DNA of 64,000 nucleotides from Planctomycetaceae bacterium (GTDB taxonomy: Bacteria; Planctomycetota; Planctomycetia; Planctomycetales; Planctomycetaceae): positions 1,488,001 to 1,552,000 of the forward strand of contig CP051247.1 of assembly GCA_017795105.1 (NCBI GenBank), given 5' to 3'. This document shows, one piece after another, positions 44,201 to 51,196 of this stretch. Position numbers and translations under genes: made by a program. The stretch's first letter is position 1. The number at the start of each line of letters is the position of its first letter. The notes under the pieces are model-generated. The model saw nothing but the letters and a program-made list of their open reading frames with translations. It had not been told where the DNA came from and ran no database searches.

Positions 44201-44600
44201 GATCGGCAGCACATACCGCCACGACAACAACACCGATCGCGGACAGAAGTCGGCGACTTTTCGCTTCAAGGTTCCAAAGCCCGGCGAATACGAAGTCCGC
44301 CTGCTTTACAGCTGGCATGAAAACCGTTCGAGCAGAACGCGGGTCACTATCAACACCGGGGAGAGTCGGAACGTTGTGACAGTCAACCAGCGTGAACCCT
44401 CCATTATGGACGGGGTCCCGGTTGCTCTCGGACGATTCCCGTTTGCCCCTCAGACGGCGGGAACGATCACTATTTCAAATACACAAGCCAATGGCTACGT
44501 GGTTGTCGATGGCCTTCAGGTAGTTCCTGTCAGTGTTGCTGATGAGGAACGGGCCGGCGAACGGCAGTCAGGCTTTCCCGTTCAGCCAATCGCGCAGTGA
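41253..44600 (+). CDS. Sialidase fused to FAD-dependent oxidoreductase and C-terminal beta domain
   Basis: A 1115-residue secreted protein. Signal peptide about 1-26. Residues about 30-410 are a complete GH33 sialidase: YKLYRIPGIV, ARKSDRGDWGTIDIPMRRS, Asp-boxes STDGGTTW, SDDDGLSW, SDDHGQTW and SEDEGQTW, NETAVVELADG, and SGYSDLAAL with the nucleophilic Tyr. After about ten residues comes an FAD_oxidored-type flavoprotein (about 416-945): VCVYGGTSGGVAAAVQAARM (dinucleotide fold), EPGLHLGGMTSGGLSAVDIG, and AGMFIDTTYEGDLMAAAGVDY. The last 160 residues form a beta-rich module (GKWVTSGRQHSLIGSTY, ending TISNTQANGYVVVDGLQVVP) like those on xanthan-lyase/golvesin-type proteins. It ends the sialic-acid row, 30 bp after the symporter, with GAGGAGAGAACC before the ATG. 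The oxidoreductase substrate is unknown. Confidence 0.88.
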   Translation: MRSRFLPAILFYLGLLCHCSGVTVGAEITKTDLFTAGEDGYKLYRIPGIVVTTKGTVLAYCEARKSDRGDWGTIDIPMRRSTDGGTTWEPARQIVHVEGDLPINPVAAAQNLDKPGENTVNNPVAIVDHETGAVHFLYCLEYMRCFYMRSDDDGLSWTEPVEITETFEKFRPDYDWKVIATGPAHGIQLQQGKHAGRLVVPVWISPGTGGHAHRPSVTATICSDDHGQTWHRGEIAIPDTDEFIFPNETAVVELADGSVMLNARSESKRNRRLVTVSPNGATDWSEPRFDPALLEPICMGAIARVRDPQGSEPGLIAFSNPHNLSRRDRKEVAGQKRDRVNVTVKLSEDEGQTWPHQRVIEPGFSGYSDLAALPDGTILCFYERGTTDGVNHYRTGQLTVAKFSEEWVRQGSTTDADVCVYGGTSGGVAAAVQAARMGKRVVLVEPGLHLGGMTSGGLSAVDIGEPRSVGGIAREYFTRLVATYGKQLQWDEGFKGHGGPATGGSYSIEPHIAERVFDEMAEEAGVVVMKNARLASVQKDGTRITELILEDGRTVQAGMFIDTTYEGDLMAAAGVDYTLIRESNDQYGETYNGIYYSDKYKPRTEHLKPGSNGRVPGGQGVWDRDFPLDPYVVKGDPFSGLLPLVNAGKLGTPGEAAPGVQAYCYRLCMTTDPDNMRPITKPDDYDPARYELVVRFIEACLAQGDDMDLRWFSKHDPLPNSKWDFNTATFGGNLPGFSWAWPEASYDKREELARELENYHRGLLYFLAHDPRVPEKVRNDMSRFGLPKDEFPDTEGWPHQIYVREGRRMVSDFVMTEHHTFGRRFAPKSIGLGSYGTDAHEIRRIVKDGVVTREGKIATGRGGFGPYQIGYDAIVPKKSQCTNLLVTFALSASHSAFASIRMEPPFMITSQSAATAACLALNEDVPIQDVEYDQLKEHLRTNGQILHWPPGQTPPSELPGIVLDDSSAEFQGKWVTSGRQHSLIGSTYRHDNNTDRGQKSATFRFKVPKPGEYEVRLLYSWHENRSSRTRVTINTGESRNVVTVNQREPSIMDGVPVALGRFPFAPQTAGTITISNTQANGYVVVDGLQVVPVSVADEERAGERQSGFPVQPIAQ

Positions 44601-44654
44601 AGTCCCGCGGAAGTGTTCTGACACGTTCCTTGAGTGACCACGGCGGCCGTGCGT

Positions 44655-44861
44655 TTACCGCGCGCGAAATTTTCGCTGCGTGACTGGTTCCAGTTCGATG
44701 CCATCGAGAAGCGTCTGATCGTGCAACACTTCTTTAGAAAGACGGATATCGGTGCGGAACCAGTATCCATCGTCGAAGCCAGCCCAGTAAGAGGCGTTAG
44801 CGATGCCAGCGACCACCGACAGGACAGCGACGCCGACCAGGAGGGTTCTCTGTTTTAACAT
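44655..44861 (-). CDS. Small hypothetical membrane or exported protein
   Basis: Sixty-eight residues starting MLKQRTLLVGVAVLSVVAGI, a positively charged start followed by one hydrophobic helix (signal or anchor), then a short polar tail (YWFRTDIRLSKEV...PVTQRKFRAR). I do not recognise a family. The typical signal-like N-terminus and lack of another gene in the space support it, but there is no strong ribosome-binding site and the gene is short. It could be a spurious frame. Confidence 0.4.
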   Translation of the reverse strand: MLKQRTLLVGVAVLSVVAGIANASYWAGFDDGYWFRTDIRLSKEVLHDQTLLDGIELEPVTQRKFRAR

Positions 44862-45185
44862 AATCTGATCCACTTGAGCGCGTTCTGATTACTGACGTTG
44901 CCTCAACATAGGAGACGAACGAACCGTAAAGATCCTTCGCGGATTTTCTGGAAAATTCCGCGGATGAACGGAGCTTCCGAAGCGGCTGGAACTTATATTG
45001 CGGCCGGTGTCGACCTCGACACGAATTCCGGTCGAACCATTTGCCGCGGCCGGTGTCTGCCCTATCATTCCCGGATCGCTGGCTCCCACTGCGCCGGGAG
45101 CGGCTCTCCTCACGGAGATTCGGTCACTCTCCCCGCCCCGCTGCGGCCCGACTTTCAGGTGCGCTCTCACCACGGATCAACTGGT
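44862..45185. other. Divergent intergenic region, nothing specific seen
   Basis: About 320 bp lie between the small minus-strand frame and the MATE gene. The MATE reading frame stays open upstream to 44898, but that extension lacks the hydrophobic pattern of the family and is Pro/Arg-rich, so I treat it as non-coding. No repeat family or RNA gene was recognised. Confidence 0.45.
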
Positions 45186-46643
45186 ATGGATACCTCCGCT
45201 GCATTGCTCGCCCCGCCTGAACCCTCCCGCGAAACGTGGTGGAACCGCACGGCTGGAGGTCGGGAAATCCTGTATGTCTCACTGCCGCTCGTCATTTCCT
45301 CTTTGTCGTGGACGGTGATGACGTTCGTCGATCGCGTCTTTCTGAAGTGGGAATCGGGAATCGCGATGGCGGCTGCGTTTTCCGCCTCGACGCTCTGGTT
45401 CTCCCTGCTCTGCCTGCCCCTCGGGATTTGTATGTACTGCGCCACGTTTGTGTCTCAGTACTCCGGCAGTCATCAACCGAAACAGATTGGGCCTTCAGTC
45501 TGGCAGGGCGTCTGGATCTCGCTGATTCTCAGCCCGCTGCTCCTGCTGGCCATTCCGCTGGCTCCGGCCGTCTTTGCGATGGCCGGACACGAACCGGCGG
45601 TGCAGGCCCTTGAAGTCCAGTACTTCCAGATCCTCTGCTGGGGCATCCCGGCGATGCTGATCGCCCAGGCCCTGTCGTCGTTTTATTCCGGGCGGGGCAG
45701 AACGCGCATCGTGATGTGCGTCGATACCTTCGTGGCGCTGTTGAACGTCTTTCTCGATTACGCCTGGATCTTCGGCAAGTTCGGATTTCCGGAAGCTGGA
45801 ATCGCCGGTGCAGGCTGGGCGACAGTCACGTCGCTGTGGGTCAAAGCGTTGATCTACTTCCTGCTCCTGGTTCAAAAGAAGCACCGCATCGAATTTCATT
45901 CGCTCGATGTTCGAATCCATCGGGATTTGCTGAAGCGGATCCTTTCTTATGGAGCTCCCAGTGGATTCCAGTTCGTACTCGATGTGCTGGGATTCACCTG
46001 CTTCATCATGCTGGTGGGAAGACTCGGGGGCGTGGAAGCCGAAGCGACCAGTATGGCCTTCAGCATCAGCACGCTGGCGTTCATGCCGATCTGGGGATTC
46101 GCTCAGGCGGCGAGCATTCTGGTCGGTCAGCATCTTGGTGAGAACCGCGATGACCTCTCGGCTCGCGCGGCATGGACGACTCTGCACGTCGCACTGGTCT
46201 ACATGACCGGCATCTCGTTGAGCTACCTGCTGGTCCCGCAACTCTTCCTGGCCCCCTTTTTCGCTGGTGTCGAAACCCAGGGAGGAGATGGCGAAGTGTG
46301 GCAGATGTCGATTAACCTGCTCCGTTTCGTGGCCGCCTACAACATGTTCGATGCCGCGATGATGATCTTCGTCAGTGCCATCAAAGGGGCCGGCGATACT
46401 CCCTTCGTATTGAAGGTGAGTCTGGTCATGGCCTCCGGGATGGCGATCGCGACCTATGTCGCCGTGGAAGTCATACACGTCGGAATCTACGGATGCTGGG
46501 CTCTGCTGACCGCCTGGGTCTGGTCCCTCGGGATCATTTATCTGATCCGCTTCCTCGGCGGCAAGTGGCGTTCGATGCGAGTCATTGAACAGACCCCAGC
46601 CGAGAAGGAAGTCGCCGAAGCTCTGGCTGGAACGGCATCGTAG
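45186..46643 (+). CDS. MATE-family multidrug/organic cation efflux protein
   Basis: A 485-residue inner-membrane exporter with about 12 hydrophobic segments and the two-fold MATE pattern. Repeat one begins ILYVSLPLVISSLSWTVMTFVDRVFL, and LLNVFLDYAWIFGKFGFPEAGIAGAGWAT is the typical end of helices 5-6. Repeat two begins ILSYGAPSGFQFVLDVLGFT and contains PIWGFAQAASILVGQHLGE. It should drive out cationic compounds using a sodium or proton gradient. The ATG at 45186 begins a 22-residue polar leader directly before the first helix. The gene stands alone, followed by a palindromic repeat at 46649. Confidence 0.9.
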   Translation: MDTSAALLAPPEPSRETWWNRTAGGREILYVSLPLVISSLSWTVMTFVDRVFLKWESGIAMAAAFSASTLWFSLLCLPLGICMYCATFVSQYSGSHQPKQIGPSVWQGVWISLILSPLLLLAIPLAPAVFAMAGHEPAVQALEVQYFQILCWGIPAMLIAQALSSFYSGRGRTRIVMCVDTFVALLNVFLDYAWIFGKFGFPEAGIAGAGWATVTSLWVKALIYFLLLVQKKHRIEFHSLDVRIHRDLLKRILSYGAPSGFQFVLDVLGFTCFIMLVGRLGGVEAEATSMAFSISTLAFMPIWGFAQAASILVGQHLGENRDDLSARAAWTTLHVALVYMTGISLSYLLVPQLFLAPFFAGVETQGGDGEVWQMSINLLRFVAAYNMFDAAMMIFVSAIKGAGDTPFVLKVSLVMASGMAIATYVAVEVIHVGIYGCWALLTAWVWSLGIIYLIRFLGGKWRSMRVIEQTPAEKEVAEALAGTAS

Positions 46644-46648
46644 GCGGC

Positions 46649-46672
46649 CGTAGGGTTCGCTGTGCGAACGCG
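46649..46672 (+). repeat. GTAGGGT-CGC-TGT-GCG repeat, copy 1
   Basis: CGTAGGGTTCGCTGTGCGAA then CGCG, with a perfect stem GTTCGC-TGT-GCGAAC, just after the MATE stop codon. An inverted copy lies 108 bp downstream (46780-46802), and a third is at 34630-34653. Confidence 0.75.
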
Positions 46673-46779
46673 TATTGCGTGAAGCTCTTTAATTCCGCCG
46701 TCTGTGCTTCGACAGGTGTCAGCTTCACAGGAACGCGACTTGAAGCAGAGTAAACTGCTCGGGCAATCGACGTCCGTTC

Positions 46780-46802
46780 CGCGTCCGCACAGCGGACCCT
46801 AC
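46780..46802 (-). repeat. GTAGGGT-CGC-TGT-GCG repeat, copy 2
   Basis: Plus strand CGCGTCCGCACAGCGGACCC then TAC; the stem is GTCCGC-ACA-GCGGAC. Together with the copy at 46649-46672 it forms an inverted pair filling the gap between the MATE gene and the convergent sulfatase gene. Confidence 0.75.
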
Positions 46803-46833
46803 TGGGGTGGACTCGTTGCCTCTCTGAGAGTTC

Positions 46834-48306
46834 CTACTCAGGGAGTTTGCGTTGACCAAGTCGTTCGCCGGCGGGTGGGCGGACTGGGGCGTTGAGAGCA
46901 TTGCGTTCTTCGAGTTCGGTAAAGAGTTGTGAACGCAGGGCTTCGATCTGTTCCTGATAACCGGGCACGTTGATCAGGTTGTGTCGTTCGTCCGGGTCGG
47001 TCGTCAGTTCATGAAAACTGTCGATATCCCACGTGCCATGATAGTAGACGTATTTGTGCTCATCGGTACGGATGGCGAAGAGCGTCGGCGTCGCAGGGAA
47101 GTTCCATTCCCAGTGGTACTCGTAGACGAAATGTGAGCGCCAGTCGGTTGAGCTTCCGGCCAGGAAGGGAGCGAACGATCGTCCGTCAAACTGCTTCGGT
47201 TCGACGGCGTCGCTGTAGCCGAGCGCTTCGAGTACGGTCGGAGCGATGTCGATATTCAGCATCATCTGCGAAACGGTCTTTCCGGCCGGAACGTTCCCTG
47301 GCGACCACGCGAGCAGCGGCACACGGATGGATGTTTCAAAGGCATCCCGTTTGTCGTAGAAGCCATGCTCGCCAAGGTGGAATCCGTTGTCGCCCATATA
47401 GAGGACCAGCGTTTCTTCCGCCAGACCGGATTTATCGAGAGCATTCAAGACTCGGCCAATGTTGTCATCGAGAGAGCTGACTGTTTCGGCATAGTCCCAG
47501 TAGAGATCGTCGAGATCAGGAACCGGATCTTTATCGAAGGGTCCGGTTTCCATGTGATCGATTCCGTGAATGGAATAGCGGCGTTCCCTGACCCAGTTCG
47601 GCTGCGTGCGATAGTTCCGCTCGGTCCGGGCCCGGGTTTCCGGATAGTCGATCGGCTTGCCGTGATACTTCCCGGCCCAGCGTTTGGCTGGCTGAAACGG
47701 ATAGTGCACTGCTTTGAAGGCCAGGTGCATGAAGAACGGCTTGCTGTCATCGCGGCCCTTCTCGATCCACTCCAGCGCCTGATCAGTCAGCACGTCGGCA
47801 TTGTATCCTTTGAACGACTCCCGTTTGCCATTGATGTTGAGTTCGGGATCGAAATATTGCCCCTGCCCCATGAAGCTGACCCAGTGATCGAAACCGGGCC
47901 GGGGGCTGTCATCGTCGTGGCCCATGTGCCATTTGCCGATGAAGGCCGTCTGCATTCCCTGCTTTTGCAACATCTGCGGGTAGAACGTTGTCCCGTCCGG
48001 CACGCCCCGCTGATTGTCGACGACCTGATGGCGGTGCATGTACTGGCCTGTCAGAATGGAAGCTCGACTCGGCGAACAGAGGGACGTCGTGACGAAGGCG
48101 TTTTCGAAATGCATCCCCTCGCGGGCCATCCGATCCAGATGCGGCGTCTGCAGCCATTCGGGCGACTTCGGATGGAATCCCATGAAGTCGTAGCGATGAT
48201 CGTCGGAGAGGATGAAGATGACGTTCTTGATCGGCTTCAGTGATTCCGGCTGCTGAGCGAAAACGATTCCCGAGCTCCACAGCGTCAGAACAGCGACAAA
48301 GACCAT
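46834..48306 (-). CDS. Secreted sulfatase (arylsulfatase/heparan-type)
   Basis: A 490-residue sulfatase. Signal peptide about 1-17 (ending SGIVFA). VIFILSDDHRYDFMG supplies metal ligands; the formylglycine motif is TTSLCSPSRASILTGQY near residue 78 (canonical CxPSR); FIGKWHMGHDDDSPRPGFDHW, KAVHYPFQPA, and VLYMGDNGFHLGEHGFYDKR follow. It resembles the mucin/heparan desulfating S1 branches, but the substrate cannot be fixed. The ATG at 48306 gives a proper signal; the frame stays open to 48459, which would run into the methyltransferase gene upstream. It is separate from the other three sulfatase genes and convergent with the MATE gene. Confidence 0.92.
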   Translation of the reverse strand: MVFVAVLTLWSSGIVFAQQPESLKPIKNVIFILSDDHRYDFMGFHPKSPEWLQTPHLDRMAREGMHFENAFVTTSLCSPSRASILTGQYMHRHQVVDNQRGVPDGTTFYPQMLQKQGMQTAFIGKWHMGHDDDSPRPGFDHWVSFMGQGQYFDPELNINGKRESFKGYNADVLTDQALEWIEKGRDDSKPFFMHLAFKAVHYPFQPAKRWAGKYHGKPIDYPETRARTERNYRTQPNWVRERRYSIHGIDHMETGPFDKDPVPDLDDLYWDYAETVSSLDDNIGRVLNALDKSGLAEETLVLYMGDNGFHLGEHGFYDKRDAFETSIRVPLLAWSPGNVPAGKTVSQMMLNIDIAPTVLEALGYSDAVEPKQFDGRSFAPFLAGSSTDWRSHFVYEYHWEWNFPATPTLFAIRTDEHKYVYYHGTWDIDSFHELTTDPDERHNLINVPGYQEQIEALRSQLFTELEERNALNAPVRPPAGERLGQRKLPE

Positions 48307-48418
48307 TCTGCGAAAGATCGTCGCGTTGATGGTCGTCCACTGCCGTTGATTTCTGTTCTGCACGTCCGCACCTTTCGACTGATATTCATCGTTGAGGGTC
48401 TGCTGCGCTTCCCAGATG

Positions 48419-49099
48419 CTAAGCAGTCGGCTTGAAGACGAGCAACTGAAACTGACCAATTACCGGAAACGAGCGAGGTTCCATCTCACCGTTGTAAACG
48501 TCCGGCTCCCAGCCACGGCTTTGCGCCAGTCGCACGAACTCGAGAACCAGCGCCCGCCCTGGATCAGCAATCCAGATCTCGCCGCCCGGTTCAAGAAGTT
48601 CTGCCACTGCATTCAGAAACGGCTCGTGAAAGCGAGCTTCGTAGAGGACATCCGATGCAATGATCCAGGGGAACCGGCGTTCTGTTTTGATGTTGAACCA
48701 GTCGACGTTGAGAACATCGAAGTTGGTCAGTCCATTCTGCCGTGCGTTGAACTCCGAAAGCTGAAGGGCCTCGTTCCGGTAATCACTGAACGTGATATGA
48801 ATGCCGCGAGTGATCGCCGCCAGGCCAATCAGTCCGCTGCCGCATCCGAGTTCGAGAGCCGATGTCGCTGGCGGTTCATCCAGACTGGCCAGCAGGCGCG
48901 ACATCTCACGGGCCGCCGGCCAGAGGTACGCCCAGTAAGGGACATAATCGGTCCGCCGACTTTCCTCCAGCACATCCGGATCGTCGAGCAACGCATCGGG
49001 ATCAGCAGGAATGGTCAACTTCAGTGGAAGAGTTGGCAGATCGATCTGCTCATTGCGCCATTGAGAGATACAGGCCGGAAGTTGTGGGTTAGCGGTCAT
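48419..49099 (-). CDS. Methyltransferase of the METTL21/ETF-beta lysine methyltransferase type
   Basis: A 226-residue cytoplasmic SAM-dependent methyltransferase (Methyltransf_16-like). Conserved features: VPYWAYLWPAAREMSRLL before motif I, SALELGCGSGLIGLAA (motif I), ITFSDYRNEALQL (acidic residue for SAM ribose), WIIASDVLYEARFHEPF (the D-V-L-Y motif typical of protein lysine methyltransferases of this family), and PGGEIWIADPGRAL. A protein side chain is the probable substrate. It lies 113 bp upstream of the sulfatase gene on the same strand, but no functional link is obvious. Confidence 0.82.
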   Translation of the reverse strand: MTANPQLPACISQWRNEQIDLPTLPLKLTIPADPDALLDDPDVLEESRRTDYVPYWAYLWPAAREMSRLLASLDEPPATSALELGCGSGLIGLAAITRGIHITFSDYRNEALQLSEFNARQNGLTNFDVLNVDWFNIKTERRFPWIIASDVLYEARFHEPFLNAVAELLEPGGEIWIADPGRALVLEFVRLAQSRGWEPDVYNGEMEPRSFPVIGQFQLLVFKPTA

Positions 49100-49175
49100 G
49101 GTTCAGGACGTTTGATGACTCTGGGACAGGGATAGCGGTCACGAATTTCTTGATGGCGTTCCGCCAGCTGGATGG

Positions 49176-49195
49176 CCCAGACGTGCACGTCTGGG
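49176..49195. repeat. Perfect 20-bp palindrome
   Basis: CCCAGACGTGCACGTCTGGG, a perfect inverted repeat in the 329-bp gap between the methyltransferase and cysC genes. A related palindrome with the core CAGACGCACGCGTCTG lies at 49299-49320. Confidence 0.7.
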
Positions 49196-49298
49196 TGACG
49201 ACGTCACAGGAAGAAGATGTCCGTCGGAGGAACGGCAGAATAAATCGCCTTGTCGATGACACGCAAGACGTCGGTGGCCGGCTTCTTGTGGCTGCGGC

Positions 49299-49320
49299 AC
49301 TCAGACGCACGCGTCTGAGT
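49299..49320. repeat. Perfect palindrome ACTCAGACGC
   Basis: Ten-base perfect arms (ACTCAGACGC/GCGTCTGAGT) around AC. It shares the CAGACG core with 49176-49195. The intervening DNA shows no gene. Confidence 0.7.
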
Positions 49321-49374
49321 CATCCCGGGGTGGGTTGTCTCATTTCAGGTGAGCGTTGACGATTCTCTGCCACG

Positions 49375-49404
49375 AAAAAACCCCGCTGAATGTTCAGCGG
49401 GGTT
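49375..49404 (-). terminator. Rho-independent terminator of cysC
   Basis: Read on the minus strand, AACCCCGCTGAA-CA-TTCAGCGGGG is a perfect GC-rich stem followed by TTTTTT. It sits 25 bp beyond the cysC stop codon, the classic intrinsic-terminator layout. Confidence 0.92.
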
Positions 49405-49428
49405 CGCAGTATAGCTGGTTGTCGCAGG

Positions 49429-50040
<612 letters not shown>

Positions 50041-50554
50041 CGAAATTTGCTCACTTTGTGAAATGGAAACTGTCACAGGACAGCCCACGCTGTCCCTCTC
50101 TGCCCCGTTCTATCCAGAAGCCGACATAATGCGTCGTAACGTGTTTCTTGACCATCGGTTACGACTAGACTGACGTCAGATCCAAAGAGTGGTGGGGCAG
50201 GATTTTTGCATGCAGGACGTTCAGTCGGGCAACATCGTAGGGAATCATTTACAACGTGAAAAGCCCGGAAAATCACAAATTGACCCGAACTGTACCCCCG
50301 ACCTAAAATGAAATTCACGAGATGTCAGCGACTGCGGTGTGATTGAAAATGACCGCACGTGAACCTCAGACGCACTTCGATGGGCGATCGTTTTCAGCGA
50401 GCCAGATCTTCTGAACCGAAGAGTGCCATCACCAGATGGCATGCAGCCCTTTGAACCGCTCTGATGACAACGTAAACGGCCAGATGATTTCCCTCAGCAA
50501 GCCGACGATTCTCTCCCCATCCATTCACCCGACACCAAACGGAGGAATGCGACT
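50041..50554. other. Divergent intergenic region upstream of cysC
   Basis: About 510 bp. Near cysC it contains a hairpin (50078-50095). The rest is relatively AT-rich for this window and shows no recognisable gene, repeat family or riboswitch. It should contain promoters for cysC and the hypothetical gene at 50555, but I could not identify them with confidence. Confidence 0.5.
50078..50095 (-). promoter_or_regulatory. Stem-loop in the probable cysC leader
   Basis: A perfect seven-base stem GGACAGC-CCAC-GCTGTCC centred about 45 bases upstream of the cysC start codon. It may be a leader structure or an operator; neither is shown by sequence alone. Confidence 0.45.
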
Positions 50555-51061
50555 ATGGTGCGGATCCTTTCTGGTGAAGACCAGTTGAGAAATCTCTTCG
50601 CAGGGTTGCTCGAGAACACTCTGCACGCGGAAATCGGCCTGGCCGACCCCGGTCTGGTCGATTATCTGACCGCTCTGCTTCTACGGTTCGTCCGCCACGA
50701 ATCGATCTTCAAAGTCCGCGATCTTCAGGGCAATCGCCTGGAAGAGGTGGCGGGCATGCTGGCGGAAGCCGAGCAATGCGAAGATCGTCCCCGGCGCGAG
50801 ATCCATCGCCATATTGGCGATTTCACGCTCTTCTGGACCGGCCTGTATCCGGAAGGTCTGAAGGTGCTGCGAAGCTGGGAGCGGAAAGACAGTCTCATCG
50901 ACTACCGTGAGCAGGGAAAGCGATCGTATTACATCGCCAGCACGTTCGAGCAGGAGCCCTATGAAGACGAAGCTCCCATTCTCCGGCGGCTGAGCGAACT
51001 TTACGATGTCTGCACCGATGGTCTGCAGACCGTCCGTCGCGAGTGGGAACTGAACTTTTAG
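50555..51061 (+). CDS. Conserved-looking hypothetical protein
   Basis: A 168-residue soluble protein without signal peptide or membrane segment. I do not recognise the family. It is mostly helical in pattern (NLFAGLLENTLHAEIGLADP, LLLRFVRHESIFKVRD) with a central HIGDFTLFWTGLYPEGLKVL and a C-terminus YYIASTFEQEPYEDEAPIL. The clean GGAGG nine bases before the ATG, normal codon use and lack of a competing frame make it a real gene. It stands between cysC and a convergent kinase gene; neither suggests a function. Confidence 0.8.
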   Translation: MVRILSGEDQLRNLFAGLLENTLHAEIGLADPGLVDYLTALLLRFVRHESIFKVRDLQGNRLEEVAGMLAEAEQCEDRPRREIHRHIGDFTLFWTGLYPEGLKVLRSWERKDSLIDYREQGKRSYYIASTFEQEPYEDEAPILRRLSELYDVCTDGLQTVRREWELNF

Positions 51062-51196
51062 AGCAGATTGTTCAAACGTTTGTCCGCATCGGATCGGGCT
51101 TCGCCTGAACCGCGGCAACCGGTGCAGACAGAACTGCTACACATTAAGCGATTCGCTCTACGGCGATCTCAGCCAATGCCAAGTCGCTGGAGTCGT

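Noticed and set aside
44898..45185. An N-terminal extension of the MATE protein by 96 residues
   Set aside because: The extension is Pro/Arg/Gly-rich and lacks MATE similarity; family proteins start close to the first helix, as from 45186.
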